From positions 23,562-87,561 of the forward strand of contig CAUZFB010000005.1 of NCBI GenBank assembly GCA_963579135.1: a stretch of 64,000 nt of DNA, written 5' to 3'. The position numbers and the translations under genes are program-made. The notes under the pieces are model-generated. The model searched no databases. It had not been told where the DNA came from and worked only from the letters and a program-made list of their open reading frames with translations. Below are positions 8,536 through 17,115 of the stretch, one piece after another; positions within the stretch are counted from its first letter, which is position 1; each line of letters begins with the position of its first letter. The stretch is from CALGTL01 sp963579135. GTDB lineage: Bacteria > Chloroflexota > Dehalococcoidia > Lucifugimonadales > Australimonadaceae.

Positions 8536-9473
8536 GAGCCGAATACCGCGAGGATCACCGCGCCGGTCACCGACAGCAGAATGCCTGCCACCACTCGCCG
8601 GTTGATAACCTCTAGGTGTCGATTCAGCGTCCAGGAAAAGATGAGAGTGAATACGGCCCCCGTGCGCATCAATGGAGTGACCACCGCGACGGGAGCAACC
8701 GCCAAAGCCATGAACCTGAACATCTGCGCCAGGAACACGAACGTTCCGGCGCTCAAGAATAAACGTACCGTCGACGGGTGCATAGCCGAGATCAGCCCAC
8801 GCCGCGCCGGGTGAACCAACGTGGCGACAAGGACAGCAGCAGCAGCCGAGTAGGCGATCAGTCCGCCGAAGATGGCAACGCCATCGACGTTCCCCACGGC
8901 CGCCCTGATCAGGATGGGGCTCGTCCCGTACGCGCCAATCGTGGCGAATGCTGACAGATAGCCTTCCACCTGCCGAAGCTGGAAGGCCGGAGCCTGCTCA
9001 GTAGCGGGGCCTCCACTTGGCGGGGGCGGAGTCCTGCCGGGAGACTTCGAAACCCGCTGGACCATGATCGTGGGCCCCACGATGATCAGCAGGATGCCGA
9101 ACCCCATGATGGCCGATATAGTCTCGCCCAAGAATACGAATGCGATCAAGATCGCATAGGGCACTGTCAGCGCCTGCACTGACCCCGCTCGGGTAGCGCC
9201 GATGGCTGCGGCGGCCCGGTAGTTGAAGTAGCGACCTACGCCGAAATGCAGCAGCCCGGCGGCCGACAGCAGCAGGTAACCGCGTAGCGGGATATCGCCC
9301 GCATTGAACAGTTGACCACTGACCAGCGATGCGCCCAAGAACAGCGGAACGCCCAGTAGCACTGTCACGAAAGCGCCTGCGGAAGCTGTCGCGCGAGCCA
9401 GGCCACGGCGCGCCATCACCGAATTCAAGCTAAAGCTGATCGAGGAGATGATCGCAAGGGCGACGCCCAACAT
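8532..9473 (-). CDS. EamA/DMT-family transporter
   Basis: 313 residues with about ten membrane segments in two EamA repeats. A hydrophilic, Pro/Gly-rich linker (PGRTPPPPSGGPATE) separates the halves around residue 150. It follows the CoA-transferase gene with a one-base overlap, so the two are co-transcribed. Export of an acid linked to the CoA-transferase is possible but unsupported. Confidence 0.83.
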   Translation of the reverse strand: MLGVALAIISSISFSLNSVMARRGLARATASAGAFVTVLLGVPLFLGASLVSGQLFNAGDIPLRGYLLLSAAGLLHFGVGRYFNYRAAAAIGATRAGSVQALTVPYAILIAFVFLGETISAIMGFGILLIIVGPTIMVQRVSKSPGRTPPPPSGGPATEQAPAFQLRQVEGYLSAFATIGAYGTSPILIRAAVGNVDGVAIFGGLIAYSAAAAVLVATLVHPARRGLISAMHPSTVRLFLSAGTFVFLAQMFRFMALAVAPVAVVTPLMRTGAVFTLIFSWTLNRHLEVINRRVVAGILLSVTGAVILAVFGS

Positions 9474-10717
9474 TAAGACACAATCCCGTTGGCGATGAGC
9501 TCGTCGACCTGGGCGTCAGTCATGCCTAATTGCTGTGCCAGGACCTCGGCCGAATGCTCGCCCAGGTCTGGCGGGCTACTCGCACTCACAGTAGGTGTGC
9601 GCGAAAGCTTTATCGGGTTGCCCGCGAACCGTACCGAACCCAGCGCTGGGTGGTCGATGTCCACGAACATGCCGCGCTCATTCACCTGCGGGTCGCGCGC
9701 CACCTCGGCGATGTTCTGCACCGGCCCAACGGGAATCCCCATGCCACTCAGCAACTCAACCCACTCGTTCGTGGTCTTCTGGAGCATCGCTTCCTCGATG
9801 ATCGGGATCAACTCATCATAGTGCTGCGTACGCCCCCACCCCGATTGGTAGCGCTCGTCGTCGATCAGCTCCGGGTGCTCGATGCCTGCGCAGAACAACG
9901 GCCATTGCTCGGTGGAACCGCCCATGATAGCCACGACGAGATGTCCGTCCGAAGCCTGAAATGCCTGGAACGGCGTGGAGCTCGGGTGCCGCGTACCGAT
10001 CCGCTCAGGGATCTCACCGAGCGTGAAGTAGCGGGTGAAGGCGTTCTCCATAATCGCGACCTGGCAATCAAGCATCGAGATATCTATGTACTGCCCCTCC
10101 TCAGACTTCTCACGCTCCAACAGAGCGCCCTGAATCGCCACCGTAGTGAACAGGGCCGCTGTGATGTCACCGATGCTCGCACCGGGCCGGACTGGGCCAC
10201 GACCAGGCTCACCGGTAATGCTCAGCATCCCACCCATGCCCTGCACAATCACATCCAACGCGGGCCGCGCCGCATAAGGACCTGACTGACCGAACCCGGA
10301 GATCGATGCCATAACCAATCGCGGATTACGGGCTTTCAGCGCGGCGTATCCCAGACCGAATTTCTCCATGGTCCCCGGCCGGAAGTTCTCCACCAGCACG
10401 TCCGCCTGCTCCACTAAGTCCAACAGCAGCGCTGCACCCTTCGGCTTTGTGAGGTCTATGGCGATCGATCGCTTATTGCGGTTGATGCTCATGAAATAAG
10501 AACTAAACGCCCCGGGTCCCTGTGCCGTCGCAGACACCTGGTTTCCATCCGCATCCGTCGTCAGGAAAGGCCCATTGCCACGGGCTGGATCGCCCATCCC
10601 TGGCTGCTCAACCTTGATCACATCGGCGCCGAAATCGGCCAGAAGCATGGTGCAGAAAGGACCCGACAGAATCCGGGTCAGATCAAGGACAGTTAAACCG
10701 GCAAGCGGACCGGACAT
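9473..10717 (-). CDS. CaiB/BaiF family III CoA-transferase
   Basis: 414 residues. Opens with the family signature LAGLTVLDLTRILSGPFCTM and has LLADFGADVIKVEQPG, NRNKRSIAIDL and VLVENFRPGTMEKFGLGY, where the conserved catalytic Asp precedes VLVEN. Family III enzymes move CoA between acyl-CoA and a free acid without a covalent enzyme-CoA thioester. The ATG at 10717 is chosen because GAGGTG lies six bases upstream; a GTG at 10726 is an alternative. The acid substrate is unknown. Confidence 0.93.
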   Translation of the reverse strand: MSGPLAGLTVLDLTRILSGPFCTMLLADFGADVIKVEQPGMGDPARGNGPFLTTDADGNQVSATAQGPGAFSSYFMSINRNKRSIAIDLTKPKGAALLLDLVEQADVLVENFRPGTMEKFGLGYAALKARNPRLVMASISGFGQSGPYAARPALDVIVQGMGGMLSITGEPGRGPVRPGASIGDITAALFTTVAIQGALLEREKSEEGQYIDISMLDCQVAIMENAFTRYFTLGEIPERIGTRHPSSTPFQAFQASDGHLVVAIMGGSTEQWPLFCAGIEHPELIDDERYQSGWGRTQHYDELIPIIEEAMLQKTTNEWVELLSGMGIPVGPVQNIAEVARDPQVNERGMFVDIDHPALGSVRFAGNPIKLSRTPTVSASSPPDLGEHSAEVLAQQLGMTDAQVDELIANGIVS

Positions 10718-10820
10718 AGTGGGCACCTCACGTACAGCAGATCAAACGCCCGCATTCTAACTGGCCCGGCTGTGTCCCGGGTGAACGAGAGGCTACCGCT
10801 CTGCGGCGACGGCGCGCGCA

Positions 10821-10997
10821 ATAGCGCACACCGCAACCTGAGGAACATCGAGCGCATTGTCCAGCGTGTGGGATAGCGACGACCTATCTCAGGGGCAGTC
10901 GTTCGACTTCACTTTCCTGGGGGCGGGAGTATTCCCCTACATCTGCACCATCCATCCGTCTGTGACGGGAACGGTAATCGTGACTGAAGCGTCGTAA
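10821..10997 (+). pseudogene. Relic of a plastocyanin/cupredoxin C-terminal domain
   Basis: One frame reads AIAHTAT, an in-frame TGA at 10839-10841, then SSVWDSDDLSQGQSFDFTF and FPYICTIHPSVTG, ending at TAA 10995. This is the copper-binding end of small blue copper proteins: His, Cys and the second His are visible, but the axial Met of C-x-x-H-x-x-M is Val. No intact N-terminal part or start exists upstream, where another TGA lies in frame. I read it as a decayed gene. The remaining sequence of this gap, apart from the hairpin at 11004, shows nothing recognisable. Confidence 0.7.
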
Positions 10998-11003
10998 GGG
11001 CAA

Positions 11004-11043
11004 CGTTCGTGGCTGCCGGGGATCACTCCGGCAGCCACGAACG
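11004..11043 (+). terminator. 16-bp perfect hairpin after the cupredoxin relic
   Basis: CGTTCGTGGCTGCCGG at 11004-11019 is perfectly complementary to 11028-11043, with an 8-nt loop. No T-run follows on either strand. The position seven bases after the relic stop codon suggests it was that gene's terminator. Confidence 0.55.
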
Positions 11044-11120
11044 CACCGCTTGGGTACTCGCCACATGAGCTCGTTGACGGTCGCACCAGCACCAGCGTGT
11101 CTACTCGCTCGTCTATAAGC

Positions 11121-11570
11121 CTAAAGACGCGGATCTAGCTTGTTGAACAGGGACCGTGGGTTGGGCAGCAGGCCACCGACGAAAGCGATCACGGCGATTG
11201 CGACGACGAGAAGAGCCACGTTGAAGGCGAAGTAACCGGGAAGGCCGACGGGCGTGAGGAATCCAGCTGCCAGCAGGGATCCGACCCTGCTCACGCCAAC
11301 CATTCGTTGCCGTACCACCACCAGGCCTAGGAGCCCAGCCGCTAGCGGCGCCAAGCCGTAGGCCAGCAGCATTCCCTCTACCTCACCAGTCGCTACGAAC
11401 CACACAACGAAGGCGTAATTCAGCGCCCCCAGACCCAAGACGAGAATCGACGCCCCTAGCACGCTCGCATCGCGATCCGCAACCATGCCGCCACGCAGGG
11501 AACCCATGGGCACGGCGAACGCGACTCCCATGACCGCCAGGACCACTCCGAAAAGGATTGCTGCTTCCAT
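11121..11570 (-). CDS. Small integral membrane protein, unknown function
   Basis: 149 residues from the ATG at 11570 (17 more from a GTG at 11621, which would add a basic leader). Four or five hydrophobic segments: MEAAILFGVVLAVMGVAFAV, GASILVLGLGALNYAFVVW, MLLAYGLAPLAAGLLGLVV, and two near the C-terminus, ending in a short basic tail. No family was recognised. It stands alone and there is no strong ribosome-binding site for either start. Confidence 0.55.
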   Translation of the reverse strand: MEAAILFGVVLAVMGVAFAVPMGSLRGGMVADRDASVLGASILVLGLGALNYAFVVWFVATGEVEGMLLAYGLAPLAAGLLGLVVVRQRMVGVSRVGSLLAAGFLTPVGLPGYFAFNVALLVVAIAVIAFVGGLLPNPRSLFNKLDPRL

Positions 11571-11730
11571 AGATACCAAGGGTAGCAGGGCGCGAGGCCC
11601 ACGCCGCTTGCGCCAGGGCACGCCCCGTACCCATAAGCGTTGTCTGGCGTTCTAGGGGGGATGGCACGCTCTGTTGCTTCGCGTTGGCGTTGGGCGAGGG
11701 CGAACGCGGGTCCAGAGCGTGCAGTGGTGG

Positions 11731-13389
11731 CTAGAGGAGGACTCCGTCGTCGTTGCGGAGCATGTGCTTGCGCAACAACGGCACCGGCGGCCCACCGTGG
11801 CTCAGCAGCTCATCGTGGAACGCCTTAAGCGAGTAAGTGGTCCCCTGCTCGGCCTGCCAATCTGCGCGCAGCTTGGTGATCAGCAACTTGCCGAGCGTGT
11901 AGTTCAGGTAGCCGGGATCAAACGTCCCACGAAGCGCCTCCTTCGTGGCGGGCAGCTCTTCCATGAACGCCTCCCTCTGGAAGAAACGCTCGGACTCAGC
12001 CAGCGTCTGCCCTTGCGTGTGCATGCGTAGCGAGCACAGCAAGCGACACGCCCGCACGAGCGCCTCCTGCGCCATCGCAAGCTGCAGCTTCGGGTCTCCG
12101 TCTCCGTAACCTGCCTCTAGGAACATTTCCTCGCAGTAGTGCGCCCAGCCCTCCCAGAATGAATATGCACCGAAGACCTTCGACACCGCCGACGGTGCAT
12201 GCGCATGGCGCAAAAAGTGCACGTAATGTCCGGGGTACGCTTCATGGACGGAGATGATCTTGAGGGTGGCGTAGTTGAAGTTCGAAAGCCATTCCTCCGC
12301 CTGCTCAGCGGTCCAGTGCGTCTCCACGGGGGTTACGTAGTAGAACGACTCCGTTGCCACTTGCTCGAACGGCCCAGGGCCGTCCATCGCAGCGAACGCC
12401 CACCGCATAAAGGCGGGCGTCTCGCGTACCTGCACGCGGACATCTGAAATCACCGACACGATATTGTGGTCAATCGTGAAACTGCGGATCTCTTCTAGCA
12501 TCTCGCGCGTCTCGTCAATAAGCCGGTCGGCGGCCGGATGGTCCTTGGTCACCACCGCGATCGCCTCGGCCAAAGGCTTGCCTGGGGCGATATGCTCCGC
12601 CGCCTCTCTAACCAACGCCTGGTGCCGACGTAGCTCGCGCTCGCCCGCAGCCTCGATCTGGGACAGCGGGAAGTCCACCATTTCCCCCAGGCTGAGCATC
12701 GTCGCGTAGCGCTCAGTGCCGATGGCGAAGTCGTCGTTGGCCGTCGTTTCGTGAGCGCGCAGGTAACCGACCATCGCGTCGATGGCGGCCGCTGCGCTCT
12801 CAGCCGCTTGCGTCGCCTCGCCGGAACCATCAGCGTCCAGGTTCGCTTTCGCGAACTCGGTCACGTCGCCGCGGTAAAAACCCGCCACGCCTAAGTACGC
12901 CTCGATTGTTTGGCCCAGCACCGGCTTGGCGAACGGCGGCTCCAGCAGGTCGCGCACCGAATCCAAATACGCAGGCACGGCCCGCAGGAGGTTGACCATC
13001 GAGGCCATCCTTTGCTCAACGGGCGCATAGCTCCGATCCATGTATGCTGTCGCCTCCAGTGGCCACATCAGGGCCATCGGATCGTGCGTGAAAGAGCGAT
13101 TCTCCGTCAGCTCCCAAATCTCGCTACGCAGGCCCAGAAGCAGCAAGTCAAGGTCGAAGGACTCCATCGAGGCCAGCCCGCCGGGGACGATCGCCACGCC
13201 GTCGGCCAGCGCCGCACGCAATCCGGCGACGCGAGCCTCGATGGACGCAGACGTCACCGGCGGCAGCAGGCCGTCGTAATCGTGGATTCCGGAACCAGCC
13301 GCCTCAGGCGGCGACGCCTTCCAACGTTCGTCGAGCACCCGCTCAGCCAACGCTGCAAGTCGTGCAGAAGAATCGGCTTGTGTAGTCAT
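11731..13389 (-). CDS. DUF885 family protein, putative zinc-dependent peptidase
   Basis: 552 residues, typical for DUF885. The conserved metal-binding region is HEAYPGHYVHFLRHAH (HE-x3-H) near residue 384, followed by WEGWAHYCEEMFLEAGYGD, where a downstream Glu/His pair is expected. Such proteins resemble M32/M3-like helical metallopeptidases; the physiological substrate is unknown. There is no signal peptide, so it is cytoplasmic. Its start faces the divergent amidohydrolase at 13552. Confidence 0.88.
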   Translation of the reverse strand: MTTQADSSARLAALAERVLDERWKASPPEAAGSGIHDYDGLLPPVTSASIEARVAGLRAALADGVAIVPGGLASMESFDLDLLLLGLRSEIWELTENRSFTHDPMALMWPLEATAYMDRSYAPVEQRMASMVNLLRAVPAYLDSVRDLLEPPFAKPVLGQTIEAYLGVAGFYRGDVTEFAKANLDADGSGEATQAAESAAAAIDAMVGYLRAHETTANDDFAIGTERYATMLSLGEMVDFPLSQIEAAGERELRRHQALVREAAEHIAPGKPLAEAIAVVTKDHPAADRLIDETREMLEEIRSFTIDHNIVSVISDVRVQVRETPAFMRWAFAAMDGPGPFEQVATESFYYVTPVETHWTAEQAEEWLSNFNYATLKIISVHEAYPGHYVHFLRHAHAPSAVSKVFGAYSFWEGWAHYCEEMFLEAGYGDGDPKLQLAMAQEALVRACRLLCSLRMHTQGQTLAESERFFQREAFMEELPATKEALRGTFDPGYLNYTLGKLLITKLRADWQAEQGTTYSLKAFHDELLSHGGPPVPLLRKHMLRNDDGVLL

Positions 13390-13482
13390 GCCGGGAGCTT
13401 AGCGGCCCCCGTACCCATCGTCTACGCAGCCACTACTCGAGGCACGTCCAGCGCTCCAGCCGGTAACATCGCTGGACGACGC

Positions 13483-13511
13483 TTCATCACGCCTGGGCCC
13501 TATACTATAGT
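13483..13511 (+). promoter_or_regulatory. Putative promoter for the amidohydrolase at 13552
   Basis: TTCATC at 13483-13488 and TATAGT at 13506-13511 with a 17-nt spacer. The -10 is good and the -35 weak. It lies about 40 bases before the start, in a short gap between divergent genes. Confidence 0.35.
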
Positions 13512-13551
13512 CTCGAGTCGCAACGCTGGTGCACAGTGCGAGGAGGAACCA

Positions 13552-14646
13552 ATGACAACGCAAGACTTGGAACGGCTTATCGATGGTGACGGTCACGTGA
13601 TGGAGAACGTTCAGGCGATTGTGGACCGATTGCCTGAGCCCTACCGCAGCGGGAACGGGAGCGCTATCCGCGATCCATTCCCGCCCATCGACCACCTCCA
13701 TTCGTCCAACAAGCACTCCGTGCCCGAAGGGGCGTTTGCCCCGGTTGGCGTGGACGGTTGGAAGGACTTCATGCAGGATCTGGCGATGGACTCAACCGTC
13801 CTGTATACGACCCGAGGCCTCGGGTTCGGCAAGATTGTCAGCAAGGACTGGGCCATTGTGTTGGCACGGGCCTACAACGACTTCATGTATGACACGTACA
13901 TCAAGGGCCAGGGCGGACGCTTCCAGGTCATGGGATTGATCCCGCTGCAAGACACGCCGGCAGCTGTGGAAGAGTTGACACGCATCTCCCAGGACTACGG
14001 GTTTTGCGGCGCGATGCTTCCGTCGACGGGAGCCCAGGGGATGCAGTCGCATCTTGGGAACGAGCGCTACTGGCCCATCTACGAAGCGGCCCAGGACCTC
14101 AGCATGGCTATCGGCATCCACGGTGGAGCGCACGACAACATGCTGATGGACGACATGAGCCCCTATGCACCGGTGAACGCGCTGGGCCACCCGTGGGGTC
14201 AGATGGTCAACTTTGCGGGCATCATCTTCAACGGAGTGTTCGACAAGTACCCGGGAGTGAAGATCGGGTTCTTGGAGGCCGGTTGCGCGTGGCTGCTCGC
14301 CTGCATGGAACGCTTCTCGGGTTCGTGGGACAGCCATGTGCAGTACGATCCGAACGGCCGCTTCCTCCAGATGAAGAAGGGCGAGCGCGTCGTGGACTAC
14401 GTCAATCGGCACATCGACGAGGGGCGCATCTACGTCGGCGTCGAGGGCGATGAGCTGACCCTGCCGTCAGCTGTGCGGTTGACCGGCAACAAGCCCTACA
14501 TCTTCTCGTCCGACTTCCCCCACGAGGTGAACAACGAGACGTGCAAGGAAGAGATCCAAGAGCTGCGGGACAATCCCGAGCTGAGCGATGCCGACAAGGC
14601 AGGGATCTTGCACGCGAATTCGCTCGCGTTCTACGGCCTGAATTAG
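13552..14646 (+). CDS. Amidohydrolase family 2
   Basis: 364 residues. IDGDGHVMEN at residues 9-18 is the N-terminal metal motif (here D-G-H), IGIHGGAHDN supplies the barrel His, and FSSDFPHE near residue 325 supplies the distal Asp and His. The start is fixed by AGGAGGAACCA directly upstream. It resembles predicted metal-dependent decarboxylases of the 2-amino-3-carboxymuconate type and is paralogous to 1009-2088. The substrate is unassigned. Confidence 0.9.
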   Translation: MTTQDLERLIDGDGHVMENVQAIVDRLPEPYRSGNGSAIRDPFPPIDHLHSSNKHSVPEGAFAPVGVDGWKDFMQDLAMDSTVLYTTRGLGFGKIVSKDWAIVLARAYNDFMYDTYIKGQGGRFQVMGLIPLQDTPAAVEELTRISQDYGFCGAMLPSTGAQGMQSHLGNERYWPIYEAAQDLSMAIGIHGGAHDNMLMDDMSPYAPVNALGHPWGQMVNFAGIIFNGVFDKYPGVKIGFLEAGCAWLLACMERFSGSWDSHVQYDPNGRFLQMKKGERVVDYVNRHIDEGRIYVGVEGDELTLPSAVRLTGNKPYIFSSDFPHEVNNETCKEEIQELRDNPELSDADKAGILHANSLAFYGLN

Positions 14647-14668
14647 GCCGACTCGTCCGCAGTGGATT

Positions 14669-14738
14669 CGGCTTGATCGCCTTCTAGATAACAGGCCCGT
14701 CTTAGGACGGGCCTGTTATCTAGAAGGCGATCAAGCCG
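14669..14738. repeat. 33-bp perfect inverted repeat (hairpin with TTAG loop)
   Basis: The arm 14669-14701 is exactly complementary to 14706-14738, leaving a 4-nt loop TTAG. The core ACAGGCCCGTC/GACGGGCCTGT could work as a bidirectional terminator for the amidohydrolase gene, but the stem is several times longer than intrinsic terminators and has no T-run. It may be a mobile or duplicated palindromic element or a fold-back assembly artefact. Confidence 0.8.
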
Positions 14739-14804
14739 GGTGCTGTACCATGCCCCGCGACCCTGCAGCCCGGCCAAGGCAACACAGGCAAGAAGGAACC
14801 TGAC

Positions 14805-15602
14805 GTGGACCTAGAGATCTCAGGAAAGATAGCCATTGTCGGCGGATCAAGTAAGGGCATTGGATTCGCCGCAGCCCAATCGATCGCACACGAAGGCGGC
14901 AACGTCACTATCGTGGCACGCCACGGCGACGAGCTCGAAGCCGCCGCCACGAAGCTCCGAACGCAGACCACCACCAACGCCATCCTCCCAGTCGTCGGTG
15001 ATCTGGCCAACCCGGACGACATCCAGCGCGTGTACGACGAGACCATGGCTCGCTGGGGGCGCGTGGACATCGTGGTCAATAACCTCGGCGGCCCACCTCC
15101 CGGCCAAATCATGGAATTCACGGACGAACAATGGCAGTTGGCGTTCGACCTCAACTTCTCCAGCGCCATGCGCATGAATCGGCTCGTACTTCCCGGCATG
15201 ATTGAACGCCGGCACGGCAGGATCATCGCCGTGCTCTCCAAGACCATCAAAGAACCCGAAGACCGCCTGGGCCTGTCCACGGTCGCGCGGTCGGCCCTCT
15301 CCTCCTACTCCAAGCTGTTGGCGCAGGATGTGGCAGCCGACGGCATCACCGTGAACAACGTGCTCCCCGGCTCCGTCGCCACCGACCGACTCCAGTCGGT
15401 GATCGGCTTCCAGGCCAAAGCGAACAACCGCACTGTTGAGGCGCAAGAAGCATTCCGGCTCACCAGCGTCCCCGCTGGCCGCTTCGGCGACCCAGCCGAG
15501 CTCGGCGACGTCATCGCGTTCCTTGCGTCGGCACGAGCGGGGTTCATCACCGCTCAGAACATCGCCGTCGACGGTGGTCAAATAAAGGGACTATCCGCCT
15601 AG
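14805..15602 (+). CDS. Short-chain dehydrogenase/reductase
   Basis: 265 residues, GTG start with AAGGAA eight bases upstream. The cofactor motif is GGSSKGIGFA, followed by VVNNLGG at the NNAG position. The usual S...YxxxK active site is represented by S-A-L-S-S-Y-S-K-L, in the typical place after helix-4 NLNFS. It resembles 3-oxoacyl-reductase-like SDRs; the substrate is unknown. It follows the long hairpin and is probably monocistronic. Confidence 0.9.
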   Translation: MDLEISGKIAIVGGSSKGIGFAAAQSIAHEGGNVTIVARHGDELEAAATKLRTQTTTNAILPVVGDLANPDDIQRVYDETMARWGRVDIVVNNLGGPPPGQIMEFTDEQWQLAFDLNFSSAMRMNRLVLPGMIERRHGRIIAVLSKTIKEPEDRLGLSTVARSALSSYSKLLAQDVAADGITVNNVLPGSVATDRLQSVIGFQAKANNRTVEAQEAFRLTSVPAGRFGDPAELGDVIAFLASARAGFITAQNIAVDGGQIKGLSA

Positions 15603-15700
15603 ACCCTCACAGTTGTCCCCGGTCCTCGAACGTCAGTATGCCCACCCACACACGACACTTATCGCTGCCTGCACACTGCATGCGTCCCCGGAACGTAGCC

Positions 15701-15731
15701 ACCTTGGATTCCTGCTTACGCCGGGATGACG
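15701..15731. repeat. Dispersed palindrome-associated intergenic repeat, copy 1
   Basis: TTGGATTCCTGCTTACGCCGG followed by GATGACG. A diverged copy is at 42691-42721 (CTGGATAGCTGCCTGCGCCGG then TGCTTGAC). Both translate in one frame as LDSCLRR. It resembles the GGATTCCTGCCTGCGCCGGAATGACG repeat type seen between genes in many bacteria. It lies in the apparent upstream extension of the M24 peptidase frame and argues against that longer start. Confidence 0.5.
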
Positions 15732-15805
15732 AGGAGCATCGCCACCGTGGTAGCATCCAGCCAATCTCACGCACGTTAGGTGCCGCGCAGCCTAGGAGCA
15801 ACACC

Positions 15806-17059
15806 ATGGTGCAGCCGGGACCCCGGAGCTACATGAGCCTACTGGACAGAGCGCGGGTACCTCTAGGAGCGATGTTGGCAGAACAATCCACCCCCATCCA
15901 GCAGGCGGAAGCGTTTCTCCTGTCGTCGGCCATCGACGCCTGGCTGGTTTACGATTATCAAGGCATGAACCCTGCGCTCGCCGACCTGGTGCGGACGTCC
16001 GGATTCCTCACGCGGCCCGTCTTCCTACTCATCCACCCCGGCGACGAGCCTGTGATGCTAGTCAGCGCAGTCGACGCCGGCCAAGTCCACACCGCCGGCC
16101 TATCCGTCCAGCCATACGTCGGCCTCCAGGACGTCCATGCCAAACTTGGCACACTAGTAGCGCCGCTGCGCACTGTCGCGATGGAATACTCACCCCTGCG
16201 CCAGCTCCCACGCGCGTCGCGAGTGGACGCAGGCACTGTCGAACTGGTGCGATCGTTGGGCGTCGAGGTCGTGTCGTCAGCTGAGTTGTTGCAGTACTCC
16301 ACCCAACGCTGGTCCGACGCAGGGCTCGCCTCCCACCGACGCGCTGTCAATCAGATCAGTGCCATCGTCCTCGACGCCTTTGCCGAAATCGGCAACCGCC
16401 TTACCACGGGTGTCACTGAGCACGACATCCACGAGTCCATCATGGCCCGCTTCGCCGATGCTGGGCTGGAGACGGATCACGGGCCCGTCGTGGCCGCCAA
16501 CGGCCACGCCTCCGACCCCCACTTCGCGCCCAGGCCCGAGGCCGGCGTCCGGTTCGCCCCCGGCGACTGGGTGCTCATCGACCTCTGGGCCAAGGAGCAA
16601 GGGCCCGACGCCATCTACGCCGACATCACGTGGACAGCGCACATCGGCGCGACAGTCCCCGACGAACGCCAGCGCGTGTTCGATGTGGTCACGGGTGCCC
16701 GTGACGCCGCCACCGATTTCCTACGAGAACGCTTAGCCCCTGGCCAAAACGCTAGAGGCGCGCAGGGCTGGGAAGCCGATCATGTCGCCCGCCGCTACAT
16801 CACGGACGCAGGCTACGGCGACTACTTCGTCCATCGGCTGGGCCACAGCCTCGGCAAGCAGGTCCACGCGGGCGGAGTCAACCTCGACAGCATTGAGACG
16901 CACGACACGCGCACGTTCTTGCCTGGCCTGGGCTTCACCATCGAGCCTGGCGTCTACCTCCCCCAGTTCGGCGTTCGTTCCGAAATCGATCTCCACGTCG
17001 GCCCACGCGGCCTCGAGATCACCACTCCCGTTCAACGCGACGTCGTCCTCATCGGCTAG
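15806..17059 (+). CDS. M24-family metallopeptidase (Xaa-Pro dipeptidase type)
   Basis: 417 residues: an N-terminal creatinase-like domain (to ~residue 165) and a C-terminal pita-bread domain. Metal ligands are visible as the Asp of VLIDLWAK, the Asp of YADITWT, the His of HRLGHSLG, and the Glu residues of TIEPGVYL and RSEIDLHV. It should cleave N-terminal X-Pro bonds in the cytoplasm. The ATG at 15806 has TAGGAG upstream; the frame remains open further upstream but runs through a repeat, so that part is excluded. Confidence 0.92.
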   Translation: MVQPGPRSYMSLLDRARVPLGAMLAEQSTPIQQAEAFLLSSAIDAWLVYDYQGMNPALADLVRTSGFLTRPVFLLIHPGDEPVMLVSAVDAGQVHTAGLSVQPYVGLQDVHAKLGTLVAPLRTVAMEYSPLRQLPRASRVDAGTVELVRSLGVEVVSSAELLQYSTQRWSDAGLASHRRAVNQISAIVLDAFAEIGNRLTTGVTEHDIHESIMARFADAGLETDHGPVVAANGHASDPHFAPRPEAGVRFAPGDWVLIDLWAKEQGPDAIYADITWTAHIGATVPDERQRVFDVVTGARDAATDFLRERLAPGQNARGAQGWEADHVARRYITDAGYGDYFVHRLGHSLGKQVHAGGVNLDSIETHDTRTFLPGLGFTIEPGVYLPQFGVRSEIDLHVGPRGLEITTPVQRDVVLIG

Positions 17060-17115
17060 CCACGTATACTCCCCGGAGCAACAGGCGCCCTGACGCCATC
17101 GCAAACGGAGTCTGG

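Noticed and set aside
10884..11066. Minus-strand open frame opposite the cupredoxin relic
   Set aside because: The plus strand carries clear cupredoxin motifs, and the minus frame gives an Arg-rich sequence without start signals.
12910..13551. Long upstream extension of the amidohydrolase frame
   Set aside because: It runs antisense through the DUF885 gene; AGGAGG and the amidohydrolase motif fix the start at 13552.
15638..15805. Longer start for the M24 peptidase
   Set aside because: The added residues come from a dispersed repeat (LDSCLRR frame); ATG 15806 has TAGGAG upstream.
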